Origin: Pseudomonadota bacterium
Lineage (GTDB): Bacteria > Pseudomonadota > Gammaproteobacteria > Steroidobacterales > Steroidobacteraceae
Reading direction: 5' to 3'
DNA: 64,000 nucleotides
Assembly: GCA_023417315.1 (NCBI GenBank)
Contig: JAEZFW010000034.1
Location: forward strand, 7,581 to 71,580
A model generated the notes under the pieces. The model worked only from the letters and a program-made list of their open reading frames with translations, did not search any database and was not told where the DNA came from. This document shows positions 34,294-42,995 of this stretch, in pieces. The position numbers and the translations under genes were made by a program. How positions within the stretch are numbered: the first letter of the stretch is position 1; the number at the start of each line of letters is the position of its first letter.

Positions 34294-35973
34294 TCAGGAA
34301 GCGTCCTGGCCTCCGATGTGCTCCTTCAGCAGATCGCCAAGGCTCGTGCCGCTCGAGGATTCGCCGGCGCGATAGCCCTGCACTGCTTCGGCTTCTTCGT
34401 GAATCTCCTTCGCCTTGATCGACAGCGCGATCGTACGGCTCTTGCGATCCACGTTCGTGAACTTCGCTTCGACTTCGTCGTCGACCTTCAGCATGGTGCG
34501 AGCATCTTCGACGCGATCGCGCGAGAGCTCGGACGCACGCAGATGGCCTTCCACGCCGCCGCCGAGATCGATGATGGCGCCCTTGGCGTCGACTTCGCGC
34601 ACTTTGCCGCGCACGATCGTGCCCTTCGGATGCTCAGCGATCCACGTCGAGAACGGATCTTTCGCAAGCTGTTTGATGCCCAGCGAAATGCGTTCGCGCT
34701 CCGGATCGATCGACAACACCATCGCCTCGACCGTCTGACCCTTCTGATAATTACGCACGGCTTCCTCGCCAGGCACGTCCCAGGAGATGTCCGAGAGATG
34801 CACGAGGCCGTCGATGCCGCCCGCAAGACCGATGAAGATACCGAAGTCTGTGATCGACTTGATCTGGCCGCTCACGCGATCGCCGCGGTTGTAGTTATCC
34901 GAGAACTCCTTCCACGGATTCGCCTGGCACTGCTTGATACCAAGCGAGATACGACGGCGCTCTTCATCGATGTCGAGCACCATAACCTCAACTTCCTGGC
35001 CGATATGTACGACCTTCGAAGGATTGACGTTTTTGTTCGTCCAATCCATCTCGGAGACGTGCACCAGGCCTTCGACGCCCTCTTCGATCTCGACGAAGCA
35101 GCCGTAGTCGGCGATGTTCGTGACCTTACCGAAAAGACGTGTGCCGGTCGGATAGCGACGTGCGATGTTCTGCCACGGATCGTTGCCCAGCTGCTTGATA
35201 CCGAGGCTGACGCGCTGACGCTCGCGGTCGAACTTCAGAATGCGAACGTCGATCTCGTCACCGACGGTCACCACCTCAGAGGGATGCTTGACGCGCTTCC
35301 ACGCCATGTCGGTGATGTGCAAGAGACCATCGATACCGCCTAAGTCGACGAACGCACCGTAGTCGGTGAGGTTCTTGACCGTGCCGCGCACGACCGCGCC
35401 TTCCTGCAGCTTCTCGAGCAACTCGGTGCGCTCGGCGCTGTATTCCTGCTCGACCACCGCGCGGCGCGAGACAACCACGTTGTTGCGCTTCTGATCGAGC
35501 TTGATGACTTTGAATTCGAGGGTCTTGCCTTCCAGGTACGACGGATCGCGCACGGGGCGCACATCGACGAGGGAGCCTGGCAAGAAGGCGCGCACGAAAT
35601 CGATCTCGACGGTGAAGCCGCCCTTCACGCGACCATTGATCACGCCCTTGACGATCTCTTGCTTTTCGAACGCCTGTTCGAGACGCGACCAGGTGCGAGC
35701 ACGTTTGGCCTTCTCGCGGGACAGACGGGTCTCGCCCGAGCCGTCCTCGACGCTATCGAGGGCCACTTCGACGTCATCGCCGACGCTGACTTCGATCTCA
35801 CCGCGGTCGTTCTTGAATTGCTCGACCGGGATGACGGCTTCGCTCTTCAATCCAGCGTTGACGAGGACCACATCGGGTCCGACATCGACGACGCGTCCGG
35901 TCAGGATGGCACCTGGCTTGATTCTCTGGGAGGCCAGGCTTTCTTCGAACAGTTGCGCAAAACTTTCGGTCAT
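34294..35973 (-). CDS. rpsA: 30S ribosomal protein S1
   Basis: 559 residues, full-length S1 with six S1/OB RNA-binding domains (recurring pattern GxVKxLTDYGAFVDLGGIDG, for example VKNLTDYGAFVDLGGIDG and VTNIADYGCFVEIEEGVEG). It binds mRNA leaders and enables initiation on structured or weak ribosome sites. That is relevant here because several genes in this window lack clear sites. It is encoded after cmk; the 191-nt leader before the ATG (35973) is long enough for autogenous control as known in E. coli. Confidence 0.97.
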   Translation of the reverse strand: MTESFAQLFEESLASQRIKPGAILTGRVVDVGPDVVLVNAGLKSEAVIPVEQFKNDRGEIEVSVGDDVEVALDSVEDGSGETRLSREKAKRARTWSRLEQAFEKQEIVKGVINGRVKGGFTVEIDFVRAFLPGSLVDVRPVRDPSYLEGKTLEFKVIKLDQKRNNVVVSRRAVVEQEYSAERTELLEKLQEGAVVRGTVKNLTDYGAFVDLGGIDGLLHITDMAWKRVKHPSEVVTVGDEIDVRILKFDRERQRVSLGIKQLGNDPWQNIARRYPTGTRLFGKVTNIADYGCFVEIEEGVEGLVHVSEMDWTNKNVNPSKVVHIGQEVEVMVLDIDEERRRISLGIKQCQANPWKEFSDNYNRGDRVSGQIKSITDFGIFIGLAGGIDGLVHLSDISWDVPGEEAVRNYQKGQTVEAMVLSIDPERERISLGIKQLAKDPFSTWIAEHPKGTIVRGKVREVDAKGAIIDLGGGVEGHLRASELSRDRVEDARTMLKVDDEVEAKFTNVDRKSRTIALSIKAKEIHEEAEAVQGYRAGESSSGTSLGDLLKEHIGGQDAS

Positions 35974-36164
35974 GAGTACTTCCGGGGCCGCTCAGCGACC
36001 CGCTATCCCTTGAGGCCGTCCCGGCACACGAGGGGCTGTTGATTTAAACCGCGCATCCGGCGCGGAGCCACGAAACGTCCTACAGCAGGCGATCGGCGAG
36101 AAATAGAAGGCCGAGCGCACGCGCGGCGGCGCACTCGACCGTTCAGCTCTTGCTCTTAGCCTGC
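35974..36164 (-). promoter_or_regulatory. rpsA leader region
   Basis: 191 nt between cmk and rpsA with GC-rich dyads (for example CCGCGC/GCGCGG near 36050-36070) and AT-rich TTGATTTAAA near 36041-36050. Its length and position fit a promoter plus structured leader of the S1 mRNA; no strong ribosome site precedes the rpsA ATG. Confidence 0.4.
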
Positions 36165-36842
36165 TTAAATCTTCACCGGGAAACGTGCGGCGGCCAGCTC
36201 AAGCACGCGAGCGACGACTGCATCAATCGGCATCGAGGTTGAGTCCACGATGACGGCGTCGTCAGCTGGCCTGAGTGGTGCGATCGCGCGGCTTGCGTCC
36301 CGCCGATCGCGCTCGGCGATCTCCAGCGAAAGGGCGGCGAGGTTAGCATCCAGACCCTTGTCTTTCAACTGCTTATAGCGGCGTTGCGCCCGTTCTTCAG
36401 CGCTCGCCGTCAGGAAGATCTTGAGCTCGGCCGTGGGGAAAATGACCGTGCCCATGTCCCGGCCGTCCGCAACCAACCCTGGGGGCTTTGCGAACGCTCT
36501 CTGGCGCTCTAACAGGCCAGCCCGTACCCCGGGCATGACGGCGACGCGCGAGGCACCCGCGCCAGCCTGCTCGCTCCGAATGGCAGTGCTCACCTCCCGG
36601 CCTTCGAGCCACATCTGCTCCTCGCCGTTGGCCCCCACTCCGAAGATTACGTTCAGACTCCGGGCAATTCCTGCATGCGCTTCTTCGTCGTCCGGCTGAA
36701 GCCCTCGCTGGACGCCCGCAAGGGCGACGAGTCGATAGAGCGCGCCACTGTCTAGGAGGTGCCAGCCGAGTTTCATCGCAATCAGGCGCGCAATCGTGCC
36801 CTTCCCCGATCCGCTTGGGCCATCGATCGTGATAACCGGCAC
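36165..36842 (-). CDS. cmk: cytidylate kinase
   Basis: 225 residues from a GTG at 36842. It phosphorylates CMP/dCMP. The P-loop GPSGSGKGT stands at the N-terminus (VITIDGPSGSGKGTIARL), with VADGRDMGTVIFP, KIFLTASAEERAQRR and the ending VIVDSTSMPIDAVV typical of Cmk. The frame is open 23 codons further, but that part is the translated GGCTGTA repeat (YSLQPTAC), so it is not the true start. No ribosome site precedes the GTG; coupling with aroA or S1-aided initiation is possible. Confidence 0.94.
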   Translation of the reverse strand: MPVITIDGPSGSGKGTIARLIAMKLGWHLLDSGALYRLVALAGVQRGLQPDDEEAHAGIARSLNVIFGVGANGEEQMWLEGREVSTAIRSEQAGAGASRVAVMPGVRAGLLERQRAFAKPPGLVADGRDMGTVIFPTAELKIFLTASAEERAQRRYKQLKDKGLDANLAALSLEIAERDRRDASRAIAPLRPADDAVIVDSTSMPIDAVVARVLELAAARFPVKI

Positions 36843-36855
36843 TGCATTTGGGCCG

Positions 36856-36881
36856 CAGGCTGTAGGCTGTAGGCTGTAGCC
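36856..36881. repeat. GGCTGTA heptamer array in aroA-cmk spacer
   Basis: Three tandem GGCTGTA units plus flanking partial units, single arm without an inverted partner. It sits 14 nt upstream of the cmk start codon, so the cmk mRNA leader contains it. Confidence 0.85.
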
Positions 36882-36928
36882 AGAGGGATCGCTCTTTGCC
36901 CCTGTGCCCACGATCCGGATCCTTCGCG

Positions 36929-38239
36929 TCAGATCAATTCCACGTTCAAACCTGCCGCCCGAGCCACCCCGGGGAAATCCGGGAACGAGGTCGCCACGTT
37001 CGTGACGTCCGCGATACGAATTGGTGCGGCAGCGCGCAGACTCGCAACGGAGAACGACATCGCGATGCGATGATCGCCATGGCTATCGATGCTTCCGCCA
37101 GAGAACACCTGTGCGGTCGATCTGCCTTGAATGCGGATGCCATCCGGCAGAACCTCGCATTGCACGCCCATGGCCGTGAGTCCTTCGGCCATGACCGCAA
37201 TGCGGTCGCTCTCCTTCACGCGCAGTTCTTCTGCGCCCGTCACCAGCGTCTCGCCTTCGGCGCAAGCTGCCGCGATGAACAGCACGGGAAACTCGTCGAT
37301 CGCGAGCGGCACCAGATGTTCGGGAACATGGATGCCCTTGAGCTTGGCCGGACGCACCTCGATGTCGGCGACTGGCTCCGCGCCTGCCGAGCGATGGTTC
37401 ACGACGCGCAGATCGGCCCCCATGAGCGCAAGGATGTCCAGAAGGCCCGTACGCGTCGGATTGATGCCAACGCCGGAAATTGTGAGACCGTTGCCTTGCC
37501 CGATCGAGCCAGCGACGATGAAGAACGCCGAGGAAGAAAAGTCACCCGGCACTTCCAACGAACAGGCTTCCAGCCGAGTCGGCGGAGTCAGTCGAACTTC
37601 GCCCTGAGCGGCGCTCACATTGCATCCGAAGCTCTGCAACATACGTTCGGTGTGATCGCGCGTCACTGCAGGTTCAGTCACGATCGTATCGCCGCTCGCG
37701 TAGAGGCCTGCAAGCAGGATGGCCGACTTCACTTGGGCGCTCGCGACCGGCAGCTCGTAACGGATGCCCTGCAACTTCGCGCCCCCTTTGATACGCACCG
37801 GCGGCCTACCTTCCAGGGTCTCGATCTGCGCGCCCATCTGGCGCAACGGCTTCGCGGCGCGCTCCATCGGGCGCTTCATGAGCGAGCTATCGCCGATGAG
37901 CTCGCTGTCGAACGCTTGTCCGCTGAGCAAACCAGTCATCAAACGCATCGCGGTGCCGGCATTTCCCATGTCGAGCGGATGCTTGGCTCCTTTCAAGCCA
38001 CGCAGGCCGACACCATGCACGCGCACCTCTTGCGTCCCAGTGCGATCGACGCGCACGCCGAGGGCACGCATGGCCTTCATCGTCGAAAGGCAGTCCTCGC
38101 TTTCGAGGAAGCCACGCACTTCCGTTACCCCATCTGCGATTCCGCCCAACATCAAGGAGCGATGAGAGATGGACTTGTCTCCGGGCACACGGATCGTGCC
38201 GCCGACTTTGGTAGCAGGATGGACGAGGTAGTTCGACAT
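36929..38239 (-). CDS. aroA: 3-phosphoshikimate 1-carboxyvinyltransferase (EPSP synthase)
   Basis: 436 residues. It joins shikimate-3-phosphate and PEP to EPSP in the shikimate pathway. Signatures: VPGDKSISHRSLMLGGIADG, LDMGNAGTAMRLMTG and RVKESDRIAVMAEGL. The last Asp-Arg pair and the Gly-x-Ala region (NAGTAMR) are as in glyphosate-sensitive class I enzymes, though sensitivity is only inference. Lies between hisC and cmk on the minus strand. Confidence 0.96.
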   Translation of the reverse strand: MSNYLVHPATKVGGTIRVPGDKSISHRSLMLGGIADGVTEVRGFLESEDCLSTMKAMRALGVRVDRTGTQEVRVHGVGLRGLKGAKHPLDMGNAGTAMRLMTGLLSGQAFDSELIGDSSLMKRPMERAAKPLRQMGAQIETLEGRPPVRIKGGAKLQGIRYELPVASAQVKSAILLAGLYASGDTIVTEPAVTRDHTERMLQSFGCNVSAAQGEVRLTPPTRLEACSLEVPGDFSSSAFFIVAGSIGQGNGLTISGVGINPTRTGLLDILALMGADLRVVNHRSAGAEPVADIEVRPAKLKGIHVPEHLVPLAIDEFPVLFIAAACAEGETLVTGAEELRVKESDRIAVMAEGLTAMGVQCEVLPDGIRIQGRSTAQVFSGGSIDSHGDHRIAMSFSVASLRAAAPIRIADVTNVATSFPDFPGVARAAGLNVELI

Positions 38240-38282
38240 GACGAGGCAGACAGAAACCAGGTTAAGTTAAGGGCGCCGTGGA

Positions 38283-39404
38283 TCAGCAATCGTTGAGTGC
38301 TTGCTTCAGGGCCGCAAGCATACGCTGATTCTGCGCCTCGGTTCCCACTGTGATGCGCAAGTGATTTGGCAGCCCATAGCCACCCACAGGTCGAACGATC
38401 ACGCCCCGACAGAGCATTGCTTCATAGACTCGAAGCGCAGGTCGTCCACAATCGATCAGGACGAAATTGCCTTGAGTTGGAAAGTGACGTAAGCCAAGCC
38501 GGTCCATGCCTGCCTTGATGATATTCAAGCCGGCGCGATTGGCAGCAACCGACCTCTCGACGTGCTCCGTATCGTCCAACGCCGCGCGTGCAGCCGCCAG
38601 CGCGATTGTGTTCACGTTGAAAGGCTGTCGCACGCGATTCAGTGCATCGGCAGTACGCGGATCGGAAAGCGCATAGCCCACACGCAGTCCAGCCAACCCA
38701 AACGCTTTCGAGAAGGTTCGCGTCACGACTAGATTCGGAAAGTCGCGAATCCAGCGACTCGAATCGGGAAACGATGAATCGGCATACTCGATATAGGCCT
38801 CGTCCACCACGATCAGCGTCGTGGTTGGAAGCGAACCGATGAACGAGCGGAGCTTCGCTCCACCGATCGACGTGCCTGTGGGGTTGTTCGGGTTAGCGAC
38901 GAACACGAGACGCGTTCGTTCATTCACGAGCGCAGCCATGGCATCGGTATCGTGCCCGAGCGGCATGCAGTCCTCAGATCCCAACGCTGGCGCAACGCGC
39001 GCCGTCGCGCCGGTCGCTTGGACCGCGATCGGATAAACCGCAAAGGCGTACTGCGAATACACTGCTTCTGTTTGCGGCGTCAGGAACGCCTCGGCGAGCA
39101 TTACGAGCACGTCGTTCGAGCCGTTGCCGAGCGTGATGCATTCGATGTCGCATCCGTGCTTGCGTGCGAGCGCCTGCTTGAGCGCGAACCCATTGCCATC
39201 GGGATACAGCCCAACCTCTGCGCTTGCCGCGGCGATTGCTTCGCGTGCGCGTGCTCCAGGTCCGAACGGGTTCTCGTTCGAGGCGAGCTTGATGCTGTCG
39301 TGGATGCCGTACTCGCGCTCGAGCTCCTCGATCGGCTTACCGGGCACGTACGGCGCGATGCCGAGAACGGGTTTTGCGACGAGCGCTATCGGATCGCACG
39401 ACAT
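38283..39404 (-). CDS. hisC: histidinol-phosphate aminotransferase (hisC type)
   Basis: 373 residues, class I/II PLP enzyme. IKLASNENPFGPGARAREAI at the N-terminus, NPNNPTGT and the PLP-lysine segment TRTFSKAFGLAGLRVGYA are typical of HisC. In the pheA-hisC-aroA setting this paralogue probably also handles aromatic amino acids (phenylpyruvate to phenylalanine), as in Pseudomonas. It starts 9 nt after the pheA stop. Confidence 0.94.
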   Translation of the reverse strand: MSCDPIALVAKPVLGIAPYVPGKPIEELEREYGIHDSIKLASNENPFGPGARAREAIAAASAEVGLYPDGNGFALKQALARKHGCDIECITLGNGSNDVLVMLAEAFLTPQTEAVYSQYAFAVYPIAVQATGATARVAPALGSEDCMPLGHDTDAMAALVNERTRLVFVANPNNPTGTSIGGAKLRSFIGSLPTTTLIVVDEAYIEYADSSFPDSSRWIRDFPNLVVTRTFSKAFGLAGLRVGYALSDPRTADALNRVRQPFNVNTIALAAARAALDDTEHVERSVAANRAGLNIIKAGMDRLGLRHFPTQGNFVLIDCGRPALRVYEAMLCRGVIVRPVGGYGLPNHLRITVGTEAQNQRMLAALKQALNDC

Positions 39405-39413
39405 GACTTAGGC

Positions 39414-40574
39414 TCAAAGAACGGCGCAAGGATACGAGCCGAGTACGCGGAACAAGGAAGACTGCTTTTTCAAGTCATCCAGCGCATGCTTCAGCGGAGG
39501 CTCATCCGCGTGACCCACGACGTCGATAAAGAACAGGTAATCCCACTTCTTGCGACGCGACGGACGCGACTCGATGCGAGTCATGCTGATGTTATTACGA
39601 GCGAGTGGTTCGAGCAGCCGATATAGTGTACCGGGTGACTGCGTGTCCCCTGCCGAAAGCAGCAACGTCGTCTTGTCGTAGCCGCTGGCCGCGAAGAGTT
39701 TGCGACCGATTACCAGGAAGCGAGTGGCGTTGTCCTCGGTATCTTCGATTTCTGGCACGATCACATTCAACCCATAAACCTCTGCGGCCGCTTGGCCTGC
39801 TATCGCGGCAGTGCCGTCCTCGTCTCTGGCCCTCCGTGCGGCTTCGGCATTGCTGCTCACCGGCACGCGCTCAATGCCGGGCAGGTGCTCGTCCAGCCAG
39901 CGTCGGCATTGCGCGAGCGATTGCTGGTGAGAGCACACGCGTACGATGGTCTCGAGACCATGCATGCGACCCATTAGATTCTGATGAATGCGCAACTCGA
40001 TCTCGCCGCAGATCTTGAGCGGCGACGTGATGAACATATCCAGCGTATTGTTCACCGTGCCTTCGGTAGAGTTCTCCACCGGCACGACCCCGAAATCTGC
40101 ATGCCCCGCCTGCACTTCTTCGAATACTTCGCTGATCGCTGCTAGCGGCAAGGCGCGAACCGAATGGCCGAAATGCTTCAGGACCGCCTGTTGCGAGAAT
40201 GTCCCCTCCGGTCCCAGGAATGCGACCTTCAGTGGCTCCTGCTGGGCAAGACAGGCGGACATGATCTCGCGAAAGAGGCGCACGACTTCTTCGTTACGCA
40301 ACGGGCCCTTGTTGCGTGCTACCACTTTGCGCAGCACTTGCGCTTCGCGCTCGGGTTTATAGAACTCGACCGGACTGAGATGCTCCGCGCTCTTCTTCGA
40401 AACGCCGACCTGCTGCGCAAGCTTCGCGCGCTCGTTGAGGAGCTGATGAATCGTTTCATCGATTCGATCGATGCTCTCGCGAATAGAGCTCAACTCCGAC
40501 TCTGGAGCGGGAGCCGGCTTCTGTGCCGACCTGCGTACGCCCTTGCCTGTTCTTTTTCTAGTTCGGCTGCTCAC
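39414..40574 (-). CDS. pheA: bifunctional chorismate mutase/prephenate dehydratase (P-protein)
   Basis: 386 residues. A basic N-terminal extension (about 28 residues) precedes the AroQ chorismate mutase (LSSIRESIDRIDETIHQLLN, RAKLAQQVG, YKPEREAQVLRKV). Prephenate dehydratase follows (KVAFLGPEGTFSQQAVLKHF, ATRFLVIG), then the ACT regulatory domain with ESRPSRRKKWDYLFF, the Phe-binding ESRP motif. It makes phenylpyruvate from chorismate and should be feedback-inhibited by Phe. Lies between serA and hisC. Confidence 0.96.
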   Translation of the reverse strand: MSSRTRKRTGKGVRRSAQKPAPAPESELSSIRESIDRIDETIHQLLNERAKLAQQVGVSKKSAEHLSPVEFYKPEREAQVLRKVVARNKGPLRNEEVVRLFREIMSACLAQQEPLKVAFLGPEGTFSQQAVLKHFGHSVRALPLAAISEVFEEVQAGHADFGVVPVENSTEGTVNNTLDMFITSPLKICGEIELRIHQNLMGRMHGLETIVRVCSHQQSLAQCRRWLDEHLPGIERVPVSSNAEAARRARDEDGTAAIAGQAAAEVYGLNVIVPEIEDTEDNATRFLVIGRKLFAASGYDKTTLLLSAGDTQSPGTLYRLLEPLARNNISMTRIESRPSRRKKWDYLFFIDVVGHADEPPLKHALDDLKKQSSLFRVLGSYPCAVL

Positions 40575-40589
40575 GGTGTTGGCTCGCGC

Positions 40590-41759
40590 CTAGATTGCCC
40601 GGACTGATAGCACGCCTTGGATTGCCCCGATATTCTCGATCACGGCCGTTGAAACCGGCCCATCGATATCGATGAGCGTATAGGCAAGCTCGCCGCGAGA
40701 CTTGTTCAACAGGTCGGCGATATTGAGCTTTGCTTCCGCGAGCGCGGTCGAGATCTGGCCGACCATGTTCGGCACGTTCTCGTTCGCGATCGACAATCGT
40801 GCGGCCCCCACGGTACGCGGCATGATGGCCTCGGGGAAGTTCACGGAGTTGCGAATGTTACCGTTCTCGAGAAACTCGCGCAGCGTATCTGCGACGATGA
40901 CCGCGCAGTTCTCCTCTGCTTCACCCGTAGATGCACCGAGGTGCGGCAGCGCGACGACCTTCGGATGATCCTTCAGTTGATTGGTCGGAAAGTCGCACAC
41001 GTAAGCAGCCAGCTTGCCCGCGTTGAGCGCCTCGATCACTGCGGCATCATCTACGATCCCGGCACGCGAGAAATTCAGGATCACACTGGTGGCTCGCAGT
41101 AGCTTCAACCGAGCCGCATTTACGAGACCGCGGGTCGCATCGAGGAGCGGCACGTGCACCGTGACCATATCGCTGCGAGAGAACAAGTCATCCAGCGACA
41201 ACGCCTGCTCGACGCCGGAGGACAGCTGCCAAGCACGCTGCACCGTGATTTGCGGATCGAAGCCGAGCACGCGCATCCCGAGCAGGTGTGCAGCGTTCGC
41301 GACTTCCACGCCAATGGCACCCAGACCCACAACGCCTAGCGTGCGCCCGGGCAATTCGTATCCGACGAACTTCTTCTTGCCCTTCTCGACCGCCTCTTCG
41401 ATCTCATGATCGCTTCCCTTTAGCGCCCGCACGTACTCCCACGCCTGGCAGATGTTGCGAGCGGCCAGAAACAAACCCGCAATCACGAGCTCCTTGACCG
41501 CGTTCGCATTCGCTCCCGGCGCATTGAATACCGGAATACCGCGCTTCGAGAGTCTTGCCACAGGAATGTTGTTCGTCCCTGCGCCGGCCCGCGCGACGGC
41601 TTTGACGCTCGTCGGAATCTCCATCGAATGCATGTCCGCCGAACGCAACAGAATCGCGTCTGGATGGCCAATCTCCGAGGCGACCTCATAGCGATCGCGC
41701 GGCAGACGTTCGAGACCGCGGACGGAGATGTTATTGAGAGTAAGAACTTTGAAGGACAT
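40590..41759 (-). CDS. serA: D-3-phosphoglycerate dehydrogenase
   Basis: 389 residues. First step of serine synthesis: 3-phosphoglycerate to 3-phosphohydroxypyruvate with NAD. The NAD-binding motif TLGVVGLGAIGVEVANAAH, catalytic Arg and Glu regions (VSVHVP-like MVTVHVPLLDATRGLVNA) and the His loop ALPHLGASTGEAEENC are present. A C-terminal ACT domain (GELAYTLIDIDGP) can mediate serine control. It lies immediately after serC, which is not the usual gammaproteobacterial order but groups both enzymes. Confidence 0.95.
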   Translation of the reverse strand: MSFKVLTLNNISVRGLERLPRDRYEVASEIGHPDAILLRSADMHSMEIPTSVKAVARAGAGTNNIPVARLSKRGIPVFNAPGANANAVKELVIAGLFLAARNICQAWEYVRALKGSDHEIEEAVEKGKKKFVGYELPGRTLGVVGLGAIGVEVANAAHLLGMRVLGFDPQITVQRAWQLSSGVEQALSLDDLFSRSDMVTVHVPLLDATRGLVNAARLKLLRATSVILNFSRAGIVDDAAVIEALNAGKLAAYVCDFPTNQLKDHPKVVALPHLGASTGEAEENCAVIVADTLREFLENGNIRNSVNFPEAIMPRTVGAARLSIANENVPNMVGQISTALAEAKLNIADLLNKSRGELAYTLIDIDGPVSTAVIENIGAIQGVLSVRAI

Positions 41760-41762
41760 AGT

Positions 41763-41859
41763 GATTCGTGACTAGCGGATCGCGGGTCGTAAGACGACAG
41801 GGTTCCAGCACGGCGGCGCGTCATTCTGAACGAGTCACGACCCGCGAGTCACGACCCGC
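41763..41859. repeat. CGAGTCACGACCCG inverted tandem element in serC-serA spacer
   Basis: Right arm: two exact 14-mers CGAGTCACGACCCG (41831-41844, 41845-41858), each two heptamers (CGAGTCA, CGACCCG). Left arm 41763-41798 holds diverged inverted copies (CGTGACTAGCGG, CGCGGGTCGTAAGACG). The two arms can pair into a long hairpin. Confidence 0.85.
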
Positions 41860-41867
41860 TCCGACGG

Positions 41868-42941
41868 TCAGCCGCGCGTGCGCTCGAACTCCTTCATGAA
41901 GCTGACAAGCGCATCGACACCCTCCATCGGCATCGCGTTATAGAGACTCGCACGCATGCCGCCAACGGACCGATGGCCTTCGAGCGTCACCAGCCCGACC
42001 TTCTTCGCCTCTTCCGTGAATGTCTTGTCGAGCTCCGGCTTTGCGAGCGTGAACGGCACGTTCATCCAAGAGCGAGCGTCTTTAGCAACAGGGTTCTTGT
42101 AGAACGAGGATCCATCGATCGTTGCGTACAGCTTCTCTGCCTTCCCTTGATTGATCCTACCGATCGCTTCGAGGCCACCCTTGCGCTTGAGCCATTGCAG
42201 CACGAGCCCAGCGATGTACCACGCGTAAGTCGGAGGCGTGTTCAACATCGAACCCTCTTTCGCCATGGCCGCGAAGTCGAGAAACGAGGGCGTGCCCTGA
42301 CGCGCTTTACCCAGCAGATCCTCGCGCACGATGACGAGTGTCAGTCCCGCAGGACCGATGTTCTTCTGCGCACCCGCATAGATCAGGCCGAACTTCGACA
42401 CATCGATGGGACGCGACAAGATCGTCGAGGACATGTCGGCCACCAAAGGCGCCTTCACATCCGGCACGAAGTGGTACTCCACTCCTCCGATCGTCTCGTT
42501 TGGCGTGTAGTGAACGTATGCAGCATTGTCAGAGAGCTTCCAGCTCGATGGATCCGGAATCGAGGTATATGGCTCGCCCGCATCCGCAGCGACGTTCACT
42601 TTGGCATAGCGTTTCGCTTCGCCGATCGCCTTCTTCGACCAGGCGCCGGTGTTGACGAAGTCGATCACGCTTTCGGGTGCCGTTAGATTCATCGGTATAC
42701 CCGCGAACTGACCCGTCGCGCCGCCTTGCAGGAACAGAACCTTGTAGTTGCTCGGCACGCCAAGCAACTCACGAACATCTGCTTCTGCCTGTTGCGCGAT
42801 CGAGAGAAACGCCTTACCGCGATGGCTCATCTCCATGACCGACATACCCGTCCCGCGCCAGTCGAGCATCTCCTCCCGTGCTTGCTCCAGAACTTCGACA
42901 GGGAGAATGGCGGGGCCAGGGCTGAAATTGAAAACGCGCAT
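41868..42941 (-). CDS. serC: phosphoserine aminotransferase
   Basis: 357 residues, class V PLP enzyme that makes phosphoserine from phosphohydroxypyruvate (and acts in vitamin B6 synthesis). Starts RVFNFSPGPAILPVEVLEQA; ADMSSTILSRPIDVSKFGLIYAGAQKN carries the PLP lysine; ends with SVGGMRASLYNAMP. Lies directly downstream of gyrA on the minus strand, as in other gammaproteobacteria. Confidence 0.96.
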   Translation of the reverse strand: MRVFNFSPGPAILPVEVLEQAREEMLDWRGTGMSVMEMSHRGKAFLSIAQQAEADVRELLGVPSNYKVLFLQGGATGQFAGIPMNLTAPESVIDFVNTGAWSKKAIGEAKRYAKVNVAADAGEPYTSIPDPSSWKLSDNAAYVHYTPNETIGGVEYHFVPDVKAPLVADMSSTILSRPIDVSKFGLIYAGAQKNIGPAGLTLVIVREDLLGKARQGTPSFLDFAAMAKEGSMLNTPPTYAWYIAGLVLQWLKRKGGLEAIGRINQGKAEKLYATIDGSSFYKNPVAKDARSWMNVPFTLAKPELDKTFTEEAKKVGLVTLEGHRSVGGMRASLYNAMPMEGVDALVSFMKEFERTRG

Positions 42942-42948
42942 AAAGCTC

Positions 42949-42975
42949 AGTGATGCAATTGATGTAAGTGATGGA
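42949..42975. repeat. three 9-bp tandem units in gyrA-serC spacer
   Basis: AGTGATGCA, ATTGATGTA, AGTGATGGA in direct tandem, filling half of the 54-bp spacer just upstream of serC. Confidence 0.75.
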
Positions 42976-42995
42976 GGCGACGGACGTGACGTGGG

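Noticed and set aside
34318..35343. 341-codon plus-strand frame opposite rpsA
   Set aside because: Shadow of rpsA; the His/Asp/Arg-rich composition repeats with the S1 domains.
36843..36911. N-terminal extension of cytidylate kinase (YSLQPTAC)
   Set aside because: It is simply the translated heptamer repeat; homology starts at the P-loop strand.
36896..38296. 466-codon plus-strand frame opposite aroA
   Set aside because: Shadow of aroA; no motif, Arg/His-rich.
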